From: Microthyrium microscopicum
Taxonomy: Eukaryota; Ascomycota; Dothideomycetes; Microthyriales; Microthyriaceae
Length of the DNA stretch: 64,000 bases
Reading direction: 5' to 3'
Assembly (NCBI GenBank): GCA_010405405.1
Contig: MU004235.1
Location: 1,316,538-1,380,537 of the forward strand
Position numbers and translations under genes: made by a program. This document shows, in pieces, positions 10,564-22,721 of the stretch. The notes beneath the pieces were generated by a model. The model was not told the DNA's origin, ran no database searches, and saw only the letters and a list, made by a program, of their open reading frames with translations. The number at the start of each line of letters is the position of its first letter. The stretch's first letter is position 1.

Positions 10564-11779
10564 TCATTTCTTAGTCGCAGAATCCTCTGTTTCTTTCTCT
10601 GTGGTGGTTGTATTCGCTTCTTGGTTTGCAGAGGAGGATGGCTCTGCGTTCCGATCACTCAGGATGGATCCAACATCCCACCTGGTGATGGCGTGGTGGC
10701 CAGCCTCCCACTTCTTCAAAAGTACTGGATCATATCCACTCGGTATGCTCATTGCTGGCTTCTTTTGCTCTGGTCTTTTGATCTCTAGTCGGCCCATACC
10801 CGAGAAGCGTGATCCAGTTGTTGCTGCTTTCGCGACTTCTTCCTTCGCTGCTGCGAGCTCTGCCTCCAGGCGCCTATTCTCTTCAGACAATTCGCTGTCA
10901 CTGCGTGATTCCTTCTTTGCTTTAGCGAGCTCGTCGGCAAGTTCTCGATTTTCCTTCGCGAGTGCTTCGCTATCACCAGCTGCTGCAAGTCTTTTTTCTT
11001 TTTCTGTCAGCTCTTTCTCGCGAGCCTCGAGTTCTTTCTCTTTCTTCTCAAGTTCACTACCAGTAGAACCACTACTTGTACCTGCTTTCTCTCGTTCTCC
11101 CAGAGCCTTAGTTCGTGCTTCCAGCTCTTTCTTCTTCTCGTCGAGTTCTTCCTCTCTCTTCTTCATTTCTTCGGAGAATGAACCTTGAGCATCTTTTTCT
11201 CGGGCGTCCAATTGCTGCTTTCGGTCACCAAGTTCTTTTTCTCTCTTCTTGACCTCCTCCATCAGCTTTTCTGCCTCTGAATTCTTTTTCTCGTCGTCCT
11301 TGCCCACCTGAGACAAGAAGCCTGGCGATTTCGCATCTTGCAGGAAAAAAGTGAGTGCATGAATCCAGCCTTGCTGCTTTGGCCACATATATATCACATT
11401 GTTGTCACCAAGGCCTCCTCCCGCATTCGCCAAGTATGCATCTGGAAAATCAAGACACTTCAGCCTGTAGGATGGAGTCAGTAAGTTGTGTCAATTTGAA
11501 CAGCTTCTCATACCAATAGGAATCATAAGCTTGACCCGGCTCAGCTCGCCAGTACTGCTTTTCCCCAGTCTCAACCGGGGCAGAAGCTTGACCTCCCTTT
11601 GCACGAAGATATTTTCCATCTGCATTACAGCGGATGGCAAACTCATTTTCTGATCCTTCTTTCCGCTCAATAGTCCAGCGTTGGGCATCGCTGTTGTCCG
11701 GTTTCTTGTTTAAGATTCTTTCGCCGGATTTCGTGAGACAATTGCCGTAGGCAGAAACCGTAGTAATATAGACGGACAT
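10564..11779 (-). CDS. Beta-trefoil (ricin-B-like) N-terminal domain plus long coiled coil
   Basis: Two exons (11779-11514, 11464-10564) with a 49-nt intron give 388 aa. Splicing reads DSYW|LKCLDFPDAYLANAGGG. Residues 1 to about 125 contain repeated short blocks of the QRW / GKYLRAKGG / YLANAGGGLGDNN type seen in ricin-B-like beta-trefoil folds. From about 145 to 310 there is a near-continuous Glu/Lys heptad region (EKELEAREKELTEKEKRL and similar) typical of a long parallel coiled coil. The last 70 residues are a Ser/Thr-rich tail preceded by GYDPVLLKKWEAGHHAITRW. The start is the ATG at 11779; the frame stays open upstream, but that part has low-complexity, UTR-like character. A carbohydrate-binding head on an oligomerising stalk is a reasonable reading; the ligand is unknown. 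Confidence 0.75.
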
Positions 11780-12809
11780 GTTAGGCTGTAAACCATTCAA
11801 TGATGGGTACAATGTGTGGACGAAACTATTCAGCGAAAAATGGTTGTTAAGCCTTGTAGGCGACGGCCTCATTCAGAGTCAAATCTGGCACAAACGACAT
11901 TACAATATCATCTCCAATTCCTACCAGGTATGTATTCAGCCAACGAAGCCTTGGAAGCTCATGGCTTGTGACGAAATGATACAGAACTACTGTAGAGCTG
12001 CATAGAAGCAGGGATGTAGCTCAATGCAAGTTCCACATCAGATTTGTGGATATCAAAATATCGACAAGGTCCACGTCACGGCTCCTCCCGCAAGTTTAGA
12101 TCGGCATCGATATTTACGAAATAGCATGATACCCAAATCCGGGCTTGCGGTTGCAGATTAGCGAACGAGTGGCGTGAGAAACAATTCGTTTATGCAGCTG
12201 ATCGCCTCTGTCTCGGCTCTCAAGGTACACGAGTTGCTTCGCAGCTTTGAACTGCAAGTTGTTTCCAAAAATGATTTGTCGAGCATACTTTTTCTCAAGT
12301 AGCTGGTTGGCAAAACAAATGGCACGGCACGCTGATATCAAAAGCGGTGGTTTCCGTTAACGCGAGTAAGCAAGAAGTGCCATATTTTCCATGTTGTTTA
12401 TGAGCCTCCAACATATGAGCGATCCCTGTGGGAAATAAAGCAATCGATCACGAAGCGCAGTAGAAATTCGGCATCGTACTAGATGGGAGCAATTCCATTC
12501 TTTGTTTGCCCACCGCACAATCATATCTCTTGACTACAACAGCAGGAGGTGTGGTGAGAAATGAAATCCGAGGTTTGAAGGCAAGCTAGTGGAATGGTAT
12601 CCAAACTCTCTCATATCATTCTGTTGTACTTACATTGGAAAAGCTTTGATAGTTAGTCGGGTCCTGTTGCCTGGAGAATAGGAGAGAAAGGCTCCAGCCC
12701 AGCCTTTCCCAACCTTCCCCAACCTCATCTCGAGACAATAATTTTGGCTGTTGAATCAGAGAGTTTGGAAGCTCGATGTGTTAATCTTACCAGCCGCCCC
12801 TAACTCATC
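11780..12809. other. Intergenic, no supported gene
   Basis: Divergent promoter region between the lectin/coiled-coil gene and the next plus-strand gene. A 75-codon minus-strand frame at 12114-12341 has ordinary composition, but no flanking exon or recognisable motif supports it. Confidence 0.4.
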
Positions 12810-14295
12810 ATGAATGACATTACTGCAGAAAACCCAAGTTTTGATTGGGAATTATGTGGGTTGTTACACAATAAGATTATTGACATCGGATGGGCTGCAG
12901 GTGGCTATTCAGAAACACACGATCATCGTAGTTGGTGGGAGTATCATTCTACTTCTCACTCTCTGGATGGACATACTTGTCATGTTCATAATCAACCATT
13001 ATCGACAAATTCAATTCTAGAGCAGCTAGAACAACGACTGCCCCTGGATCTGATCAAGTTCCTCAAATTAGCGAAGAACTGTGATAGTGGTGGACCTTTT
13101 TGCTTCATATTCGCTGACCTATGTCGGCCATATGAAATCCTGGATTACTTAGATGCGGCTAACCCATTTGCAAGCATCCTCGCGCAATCAGGTGGAGCGT
13201 ATCAGATATGTTTATACAGGGCCAACCTTTCTCATGGCATCGGTATTCTGTAAGTAAGATTTCATTGTCAATTGGATGATGAGGGTATCTAATGTGTGCT
13301 TACCTAGATTTAACATACGGACCATGGGCGCCTTTACGCTCTATTGTGTTGAGGACCAGCCTGGCTATGGTCTGCCCGCCGGCATGATCATTCCACTTGA
13401 AACCATCCTATCTGGCTTGCTCGACATGGAGAAAGAAAAGCGAATCGAAGCTGCCGGCAGCCAACTGCACCCGGGTACTGGAAAACCAATAAATCCAGGG
13501 AAATGGTCTTGGAATACTCGAGATAATCCAGAAGTCATCACGCCTAAAACTGTTCAAGCATGGGATAGCTTGCTTGATGCTATTGAGGAGAAGAATCCAA
13601 CATTGAGACACGAACAATGTAAAGTGGGTTATCCTCCCGAGGCTTTGAGCTCCGCTGGTCTTTGCACTTTTTGGGTGGAGCATAGATTCATCATCGAGTT
13701 CCTCAGTTCCATTCGAATACCAAACTTCAAATACATTGCCCCAGGTCTACGTCTTCCAACGTCCGCAGAGCTAATGAACCAACCTTTTGGAGACCAGCAG
13801 AAATTCAGAAGGCGACTCGACCCTCCAACTCAAGTGCACGTCTTCCCTTTTGTTTTCCTTCGGACCGACCAGCCCGTGCCGATGCCTCCATATGGCTGGC
13901 TTTCACCACAATGGGCCAAAGTAACCCAGAATGAAGCAGGCTTGTACCTAAACAGCATGTATGGATACCCAGATGGATGTAGACTTTTCTTGCCCATAAG
14001 AGTTGGTGAAAACGGTTGGGCCAAAAAAGGTGATTTGACGAAATTCAAACCAGGTGGTATGGCATGGTCATGGTACAATATCTTTTATGATGGGCTCTAC
14101 CAGCCAGGAAATCATAGTCACATATTTCGGTACCCTGCACTATCACTGGAAAGGTTGCTCACAAATTGGACAGATATGGTGAAAAATGGGCATTGGAATG
14201 TTGGCCCTGATGGAGTAAGTGATGGAATTGAAAAGTTCAAGGAGGCTGATACGGAGGAGAAGTGGCGGTTATACTGTATACAGAGTCTTTGGTGA
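12810..14295 (+). CDS. Uncharacterised 475-aa fungal protein
   Basis: Two exons (12810-13249, 13308-14295) joined over a 58-nt intron read HGIGIL|FNIRTMGAFTLYC. The protein is soluble, without signal peptide or membrane segment. It is rich in Trp and Pro with motif-like blocks: WELCGLLHNKIIDIGW, GYGLPAGMIIPLETIL, PGKWSWNTRDNPEVITPK, FVFLRTDQPVPMPPYGWLSP and GMAWSWYNIFYDGLYQPGNH. The block WSWYNIFYDGLYQPG and its even composition argue for a folded, conserved domain. I do not recognise the family and offer no function. Reading frame, splice site and length are convincing as a real gene. Confidence 0.75.
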
Positions 14296-15151
14296 AATGT
14301 CTCCCTTCCTTCGAAATCGCTAGTTTTGGAAATATTTTCGCTACGGTCCGTCATGATGATAGAAATGAGTGGTGATCAGCTCAGCTACCTTGTAAGTGCT
14401 CGCCTAGATGGAGATTGCAATCCGGCAGTATTCGTCCTTTTTCACATTATACACATTGCGTGTAGAATAAACTATAGCCATCCAGGGCAAACTTGCGAAG
14501 GTGTTAGTACGTACCTAAATAGCGATAGCTCATCACGTTGTGAAAGTAGGTAGTTTTCAATGCTTACTAGAACCTAATCGACATTAACACATAGTACTCC
14601 TTAAGTCACTGCAGACTTCATTTCAGCTACTTTGACTACAAAATCAACGAGCGGACGAGAAATATAACAGAACCGAATAGCTTAGTGGTCAGAAAGACTC
14701 GCACTAGTGCCATTAGCTACGATGATGAGTTTGAACAATTGTTGTTTACCTTTGATAAAGGGGTTGAAAAGGGGCTAAAATAATCTTTTTCCCTTCGAAA
14801 TTGAGATATAAAGTTGATGGGAATCCATGACACATTAATTCAGGACATTGAAAGAAAATGAAGACGCTCATCGATCGGGAGGTGTCATTCGACAAATCGA
14901 ACAGCAGTTTTCGTGTTACAACAATCCTGTATCACCACGCAAGGAGACCTTTCATTGCTGCTGAAGCCCAGAAGCTAACTTGAACTGGTTCTTGAAGGGA
15001 TTTCTGCCTGTTTTTCGTTCCTGGGAAAATATCTTAAAATTTATTTTTCCTCGTCAAGAGATCTCTATCACTTCTCCTTTCTTTCATTCGCATCATTGAT
15101 TATCTCAATCTTCCTTTCTTTATAGCCACTAGTCTATTCTTCACCGTTGTT
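14296..15151. other. Intergenic, possible degenerate tRNA-like segment
   Basis: No gene. At about 14672-14740 an A-box-like TAGCTTAGTGGTC is followed about 50 nt later by GAGTTTGAAC, which could be a mutated B box (GGTTCGAAC type). It does not fold as a functional tRNA by eye and may be a decayed tRNA-derived SINE or chance. Confidence 0.25.
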
Positions 15152-18100
15152 ATGGGACGCTATGAAGAGGAGTCGACGGATGGAGACTCCGGCAGTGGAG
15201 TTGAAAGAGCCAATCTATTGTTAGGCTTCATCAACGCGATTGATCATACTGGAGACTTTGCCACCTCCAACGTTTATGAAGAATTCCCTCCGCCTAGCAT
15301 CGAAGTCAAGAATGTTGGTTCAATCGGAATACCTTTGACCTAGGAAATAATGCAAGCTCTGATCGAAGAAAGTCGTGCTGCGCCATTCGGTAAACATGAC
15401 CAAACGGTAATTGACGATACTGTCAGAAAGACCTGGGAAATCGACAGAGAGCACATTACTTTCCGAAACCCGCGATGGTCAGAACGGCTAGCGAAGGTTG
15501 CGGGAGAGGCTACTGTAAAGCTCGGAGTGGCTGGTGATGCGAATAATATACAAGTCGAGCTGTATAAGATGCTAATTTATGAGCCTGGTGCCATGTTCAA
15601 GCCTCATCAGGGGTAGGTCGATCTTCAAAGAGTGGAGTTGCACGGTTTTCTCACTGATGTTGTATAGTACAGAGCGTTCTGATGGCATGTTTGGTACTCT
15701 CGACATTTACTTGCCTTCGGAACATCAAGGCGGAGCAGTCGAACTACGACATGGAGATCGCAAAATGTGTATGAATACTGCAGATATCTCGGCTTTCATA
15801 ATCGCATCTCTTGCGTGGTAAATATCAAATGCAGCGAAGTCAATAATAAGAACTGACGTATCCTCAGGTATTCTGATGTCACACATGAGGTACGTGGAAA
15901 GAGATCAGACAATTCTAGTCCTCACACGGAGTAGATCAAGCCTGTTGAAATTGGTTGTAGGTGGGTCTTAACTACCATCTCATTCTCAAAAGCTTCTCTC
16001 CAGAGTCTACATCCGCCGTTACTACTGAAATGTCAGTATTTCAGTGCCTTTTGAACGATTGGAAAGAAACTTCTTCCACTTTCTTTGCCTATGCACTCGA
16101 GCATCAATATACGGACTCGGCATTGCAGTTGACCAACTTCAAAGGTGTAGATTATGCACGTGGCCGCTTCATTACTAACGCTTGTGCTGATGGAGATGAC
16201 TTCCAAGTGCTTTTAGCTAATTTGGAGAAACATGTTCTCTTGGAGGCTGATGAATATCACGAGGACGACCGGAAGAGGATTCAACTGGCTAAGATCGTGG
16301 ATTCAAATGGCCTTGCGATGGTTCTTTATCGGCGAACGAACATTCTTCCCAATGATATTCTTTAATCTATTTACGATGAAGAACGAGATCCGGACAAACA
16401 ATGGGGAGGTGAATTTACGGGGAATGAGCACGCAGAAGTTGGTCGCATCTACAAGAAGTCTGTATGTCATCCTGCTACATAACCACGATCTCGACTGATA
16501 TATATTTTTAGGTCCTCTTGATTGTCAAAGCCTCTCACGTAGGTGAGCTTCTACTCGATCCATACTATACCTCAGCTGTTTTTGGAACACTTCTGGCACA
16601 TCTTTGCAAACTTCGTGCGTCTCAAATGAAAGATTCCCTGGATTTTGGCAAGTTGGTTACTCAAACATGTTCTTCATACCTCAAAGAAGGATATACACAC
16701 AGCAGTAAAGGTCTTCGAGGACGCGCATTCGAGCACGAGAAAAGAGACAAGTATTTTGTTCATATCCTTTACGCAGCTTTCAGGACGGACAATGCGGCCA
16801 TGTTGTCTGAAGTCATAAACCAGTTTGAGGAAGAGATTCCAGCAGAAGATTTTAGAGCTCTAGGATGCATACTAGATTTTGAGACAAGTTCAATACCACA
16901 AGAAGAGTAATTTGACTTTCTCTCTGAGGTCAAAAACACCAGAATCTAATGAGAAATTTACAGTGTTGCGAGTTTATTGATAAATCACACTGCACTTTAT
17001 CATCAGATATGGAGACGTATTTCATATTTCAACCAAGGTCAAAACATTAGTTTGGCTGGAGCAGACCCTGTCAAAAGGCAACGAATGCATCACTGGACTT
17101 TGGAGAGGCTCTCAGATGGTCTTGAATCTATCGATAATGTCTCAGCACTAGATGCCGGTGCAGTGCTGGACAGTGCCAATGCATGTCCTCAGGCCGAATT
17201 CTTGGATAGGTATATTTTGCTCAGCCTTCCAAATGACTCATTCTAATCTAACAGGATCAAAGTGTTTGTTATCAAAAGTAATGAATGTGAACATTTCATG
17301 AATGCAATGGCCACCGAAACATTGAGGTAAGACCTTGTTGCATAGAAACATATGAAGCTATGAGTACAATAAGCATTCGTGACGCCGGCTTTGATACTGC
17401 CCTTATCATTTCAGGCTAACATGGCCCAGCGTTTTACATCCGACCTATTCTAAAGAGGGAGCACAAGCAATGAATTGGTTGAAACCCCTTGCTACAGAAC
17501 TGTTTGCACTAGTTTTCCATTCATCGCGACCCAATTCCGGCTTTCAAGCTTCTTGTCAACGAAGAAAAAAAAATTTGACTACCCATTTTCTGTAGCTTCC
17601 AACATAAGAGATGACAGGCGCCGGATCCACAGGAGACAACATGACGCATGGCTAATTGGCGAATTCTTTCGACGACTGAGCTCATCCAGTGGACCCGACA
17701 GCGAAGATGACTTCCTCAGCTTACTCGGAAATTAACTCAAATGCCTTGATCTGGCTGAGCTGTTGAGAATTGCGCCGTATCTTTTGCATCAGAGGGTTCC
17801 AGATCTCCAGGCCGAGTCTGTCCATGCCTCCAAGTTTTGTCATGAGCTGATGCAACTTAATGCTCGGCATTTCGTGAACATGGAACTAATTGAGCCAATG
17901 GAATGGACCAGATCTGCCGAGTTTCGTGTACCGCCTGATCATTGGGACAAAGGAGAATGTGAACATTGCAGACTCATGAAGAACTTCTTCGAAGATCCAC
18001 AACTGGAAACACAACTTTTCACCACGGAGGTGTTCGAAAACTACAAAGACGACGGAAAATATAGTTCCCTAGAATGGGTATCGCATGGAGCTAGTTACAT

Positions 18101-18323
18101 TGCTAGGAAGACAAACAATATATGGCGAAACGAGCATATGCTATGGAAATCGCGTTGCTACTAGATGCAGGACTTCTTTGGGCAATTGCCCCAGGACAAG
18201 CTCAAGTGGCTTTTGGGTCCAAATTATGTATCAGTCATGGATCTGGCTGTTGTCAAGCCGAAGGCGCAGACCGACGATTCTGCTGGTGCTGGCCACGCTG
18301 ATGACATGCCTCTAAGAAAGTGA
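15152..18323 (+). pseudogene. Large fungal 2-oxoglutarate/Fe(II) oxygenase-like gene, decayed
   Basis: From ATG 15152 (MGRYEEES) a series of exon-like blocks matches a large fungal 2OG-Fe(II) oxygenase family: IEVKNVGSIGIPL, APFGKHDQTVIDDTVRKTW, NIQVELYKMLIYEPGAMFKPH, GMFGTLDIYLPSEHQGGAVE and, after a 60-nt-class intron, SLAWYSDVTHE. Long C-terminal blocks follow (to MPLRK at 18323) with a CxxC-like ECEHCR. Breaks seen: a TAG at 15341-15343 inside the N-terminal domain, a one-base frame slip at about 15966-15976 (RWVL/NYHL), and several stops between about 17490 and 17760. The iron-binding HxD reads HQG across the first splice junction, so the metal Asp is also lost. Many introns remain splice-competent, so decay is probably young. 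An expressed truncated protein cannot be excluded. Confidence 0.75.
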
Positions 18324-19198
18324 ATCCATCTGTAAGACCCTGAGAGCTCGACGACATAAAGGCATGCTGCCACTTCCGCTTACAGTTGAAGCTCATGTCC
18401 TTGATAAATGAGATCAACTGATGTTGGACATCATAGCCACGATCTTCGCGCCCTGTTTTCACCATCTGATTGGAGTATTGATATCATGTGCAACAGAGGT
18501 AGCGCTTTTCGCACTTATTGGTACCTTATAAACATATGTTCTGCTCACTCAACTCTTCTGCCATTCTGTAACTCACATTGGCTGTTACCGCTTGACAGGT
18601 CGTGAACTTGTGTTTGGGTCGAAGGACTCCAAGTCAATAGTGACCTGCAACTGATCGGACAGATACATATAGTGTGGGAGGGAGCTAGGCACTCTCAGAG
18701 GCAATATACCCGCTCTCTCAATTTTCATCGAGCGCTTTAAGCAAGCTTATGATGCCGATCGGTACGTCGCAGACATGGACCGGACCGTCAAATAGGACGT
18801 CAAGGCGGAGTGGTTGGATTTGATGAGCTAGAACTTGATGAAGAAGATGTAAAATGGGTTCAAATTAACTTCTGGGGGCAGCCGAATCACAAAGAATGGC
18901 CAACTGAGCTGAAGGCGATTTGTTTCTGTGGCACCAAAATTGCGTATGTTCCGATGAAATGATCAATGAATGATACGATCATCATGCGTTTAGTCTCGCT
19001 TTCTTTTAAATTCGGGTTCCAAGGCCTCAGTTCTGTGTATCTAGTCTTGCCGGTGGAGAACTAACAGCTAACCACGCTTTCGATCTGATAGCGCCCGATA
19101 GGCAGAAAGGCTCCTCGGCGGCTCGGCCACAGCTGAAGTTGCATTTGTATTCCGGCTCGTGCATACTGTAAAGCTTAAAGGTAGGCTTTGATACATGT
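18324..19198. other. Intergenic with a possible exon fragment
   Basis: An open, well-composed stretch on the plus strand at about 18770-18961 (GVVGFDELELDEEDVKWV ... WPTELKAICFCGTKIAYVP, then a stop) looks like an exon remnant of another gene, but no partner exon was found. The rest shows no gene. Confidence 0.35.
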
Positions 19199-19410
19199 CA
19201 ACGGCATGGCAAAATGAACGGCCTTGTCCCATCAGCTCTACGGCGGCCATTAACGCTCTTACGCAAAAAGTGCTGTACTTTTTATTATACGTTATAAATT
19301 ATTCGAATGTAAACACCGTTTATGTTAAATAAAGCACTTAATAAAAGAGCGTAGCGTTTGGAAGCCAGCGAGGCTGATGGGAGCGCGCCATTTATTTTGC
19401 CGACCCGTTG
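19199..19410. mobile_element. MITE-A copy 3 (212 bp)
   Basis: Left terminal repeat CAACGGCATGGCAAAATGAA and right terminal repeat complementary to CAACGGGTCGGCAAAATAAA. It is flanked on both sides by ACATGT (19193-19198 and 19411-19416), a 6-bp target-site duplication or near-duplication. The core includes AATAAAGCACTTAATAAAAG, the conserved block read from the other strand. Confidence 0.88.
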
Positions 19411-19568
19411 ACATGTATAAACCTTATGATATTGGACCCGGAGATCCGACAAGGAATCCCTGAGATCAAGCGCAGCTCGGGCCGCGGCAGAGATTCAAAG
19501 CAGCTTGTTGATGTGATGTCACCGACAAGTGAGTTGTGAAAGGAAGACAAAGTTCATGAAATCAAAGT

Positions 19569-19622
19569 GCTTTAAAGAAGAAGTAGAAGAAGTTGAAGAA
19601 GTTGAAGAAGTTGAAGTTGAGT
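19569..19622. repeat. GAAGTT hexanucleotide repeat
   Basis: Imperfect GAAGAAGTT/GAAGTT tandem array. Purine-rich on the plus strand. Confidence 0.75.
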
Positions 19623-20138
19623 TTGAAACGGCCTCTAAAACAGCTGGAGGTGAGGCGAAGCTTCTGACGCCACCAAAACTCAGCCACAAGAGTTTATGAT
19701 GATGACCAGTTGTCTCACTCCTGAGTCTTGACCAACAAGTTATCAATAACATTCTCGTGCTTCTCCAATAACCATCAAAATCCCACAATCCGGCCCAAAT
19801 GCACTTCGTCTCGCTGCCTAGGGCACGGTCAGCTTTCATCAGCTACATGTTATTCAGCCAAATTGTGACTCCAGCAGCCTAACCGGAACTCCAGGCATAC
19901 TCACGCCAGCAACCGGCCATACAGTACATCTGACTGGATCCTGGAACCACGTCGCTCACGTATAAGAATCCCAGTCGACTACCTCTTGGAAGTTGCAAGC
20001 TGATCGACAATATATGAATACCCGGCCATAGCTTTACCCGCTGCGCCGGTTTGGTACTTATTTTTGTCCTTCTTTCTCTGTATTATTGTTTTCTTGATCT
20101 GTATAACTTATACTGGATACTCCGTACCCCGCGATATC

Positions 20139-22175
20139 ATGGCGGACTCACCGCTTGCGGGAGCAACCGCAGAGGCCACCGCTGCTTATCAGAATGGCTC
20201 TAATCTCTCCGGCCATTCGAGTAGAAGCCATGGACAGCCAGAGCCTGTGAGAAGTACAATACCAAAAGCTTCACCGGCTCAGGGACCTATGCCTCCACCT
20301 ACTCCTCCACCTAATGATGCAGAGGAGAAGGAAGCGAGGCATTACTGGGGAGACTTGTTTGCTCAAGATAAGAGGTGTACAGAGACATTGGACAGGCTGT
20401 TGACAGCGTTGTGCAAATACATCGTATGATCTCCCAAAAACCGCAAGGGAAGAGTACTAATGAAAGTGGTGTAGTCAGCGAACTTTTACCCCAACGATCA
20501 TAACGATCTAACTCCCCCACAACTCGCCGCCTTCTACAAGGCTGTGGGTGGAGATTACGATATTCTTTTCCTCAAGACTCCTCCCAATGCTATCGCATAT
20601 ATATACCAATCTCTCGGATGCCTTCATTCCCTTCAACCCGAACCAGCCAACGATGGCTTCTCAAATCCTACCGTGCCAGCACTCAAAGCAAGAGGGTTCA
20701 TAACCTGGCAAACCATTCAACTACTTCTCGGTCCTGAGGAGCACGTACCTTTCCTCCAATCCGCTCTCGCGCAATTCGACGTCATCGATCCAGATACTGG
20801 ATCTCCATTCCCTAAGCTCCTCCCCAAAGCTTGCTTTCCCGACCGTCCAGATGCACAAATGACAAAGTGGTACGAAGAAGTTTCGGACCGTCTAAGACGT
20901 GAACAAGAAGCCTCGACTCGCCGTGATGCCGAAACGCATCGTGGCCATCAACACGCTCCTAAACGAGACCACACCCCTGACTCGTCTGCCGACGATGAAC
21001 GGCAAGAACGTAACGAGGCCGCTCGCTACTTTTCCAACCCTCTATATCGCGACCGCGCCGGCCGACCAGCCATTGTACGTCAATGGTCGCGCCCCTCACC
21101 TCGATCGGGCATTGGATTCATACAAGATCGCGGTCGCGCACTTGCAGCCAACGTACGGCACCTATGGAATCCGCACCTTGCGCCGCCCTCTCCCTCAGCC
21201 AACAACCCAAACCACGCACGTCGAAGAAGTTGGCACGCAGATTCCAGTGATATTGATGACAGGGACGATCGCACGCCAAAGGGCACGTCACCAGCCCGCC
21301 AACCCCGTCGAGGCCGTAGTCTATCCAGCGCCTCTAGTTCCGGCAGCGAAAATATAGATCCTAAACACACACGCCCGTTACCTCCCCGCGCTCGTCTATC
21401 ACCACAAGATCGTCCACCTCGTAGTGCTAGCCGCACTTCTCCACCTATACGCGAACCCTCTGCAACGCGCCGCAGTTCACATAATGACGCGGCTATACCT
21501 CCTGTCCCCCCTATACCCGTGCCATCAGACGAATACTTCCCTCGATATGCCAGTGCCGCCAGCTCACGACGTCACTCATCCGCCCACGCACCCGCACCTC
21601 TCGGCGACGCAGCAGGCTTCGCACCCTCCAACGCCGCTCCATTCGCTGCGCGCGTGGCTCGATTACAAAGTGTCTCAGGGTCAAGCAGCGTAGTCAGCGG
21701 CTCAGGCACAGAACGAGACAGACGGCGTGACCGCGATCGCAGTACCAATGGCCGTCCACCAGAACGCAGCGGTAGTGGCCGAGATGCCAGCACCAGTCAA
21801 CGAGACCGTGACAGAGAACGCGAAGCAAGGGAACGCGAAGTAGGCATGCGATATTTACGCGGCACAGGCTCCGAAGCAGCGACACGCGCACGCGCAGCAC
21901 GAGATCGAGATCGAGATCGAGAATACGAGGAACGCATCAAACGGAGTCGATCGAGTGATGATCGTGGACGCAGAGATCGAGAACGGGAGAGGGAGGATGA
22001 TCGAAGACGGAGGGAGAAGGGCCGGATGGGGGAGAGTCAGAGTGTGGAGAGGAGGGATAGGCGGATGCAGAAGGTTAGCAGGGAGGAGGGCAGTGATGAA
22101 AGAAGTCGAAGACGGAGATCGAGGGTGGATCCGGATTTGGTTGGTGTTGATGGAAGGGCATATCCAAATTATTGA
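20139..22175 (+). CDS. DUF7514-type fungal protein with Arg/Asp/Glu-rich C-terminal half
   Basis: Two exons (20139-20423, 20475-22175) with a 51-nt intron give 661 aa. The ATG at 20139 (MADSPLAGATAEATAAYQNG) is preferred over an earlier in-frame ATG at 20064, whose added residues resemble translated UTR. Residues about 65-245 form the conserved domain: HYWGDLFAQDKRCTETLDRL, SANFYPNDHNDLTPPQLAAFY, ILFLKTPPNAIAYIYQSLGC and GFITWQTIQLLLGPEEHVPF, the pattern I associate with DUF7514. After a short linker the protein becomes low-complexity, with Ser/Pro then long RD/RE/RS-type dipeptide runs from about 430 to the end. Such RD/RS tails are common in RNA-associated proteins, but that is only an analogy here. 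Function unknown. Confidence 0.82.
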
Positions 22176-22329
22176 TAATGATTATTTGATCTGGATGGGC
22201 GGGAGACATGTCGTCTCTTAGAGGGAAGATGGTGTAATCTCAATTCTATTGGCATTAGCGATTTCATACATGACGATAGTTTTTTGTTCTGTTCTTGATG
22301 GCGTTTTATCAATATCAAAATGCTGATGC

Positions 22330-22547
22330 CGGCTGGTATACAATATAATTGGCGTTCTCCCATCGACTTCGGTGGTTTCCAGACGACTCGGTCTGCTATC
22401 GAGTGTTTTATTTCCTGACAGGGCATTCAGAAATGGACAGTTTATTAATTGCAATGCAAGATATAGAATCCTTTACCTGATAACGTGCGTGGGACCCAGC
22501 GAAACTGCATTGTGATAGGGCACGCCAGTTATTTTGTCCATCGGCTG
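22330..22547. mobile_element. MITE-A copy 4 (218 bp), 3' of the DUF7514-type gene
   Basis: Left end CGGCTGGTATACAATATAAT then TGGCGTTCTCCCATCGAC. The right end is complementary to CAGCCGATGGACAAAATAAC. The core TATCGAGTGTTTTATT is conserved. It begins 154 bp after the stop codon of the preceding gene. The target duplication is not clear, so this is an older copy. Confidence 0.82.
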
Positions 22548-22721
22548 GATTTGATGCTGAGAATTACATTGAGGGGCTAAGCCGCTTTGAGATGGCGTAT
22601 GAACCCTCCAGCTTCTTTTTATCCCCTGCCACTATAGCTCCGTAGCCCCTTGACCCCTATATCGGCAATACTTTCCTTATTGTTCCGTCCACGGTCTCAC
22701 GGTCAACGTCGTTCGAACAAT

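Noticed and set aside
10544-11188. 214-codon Ser/Phe-rich open frame on the plus strand
   Set aside because: It is the antisense of the Glu/Lys coiled-coil region of the minus-strand gene. Mirror frames of GAA/AAG-rich DNA are open by composition.
12114-12341. 75-codon minus-strand frame
   Set aside because: No partner exon, start context or motif.
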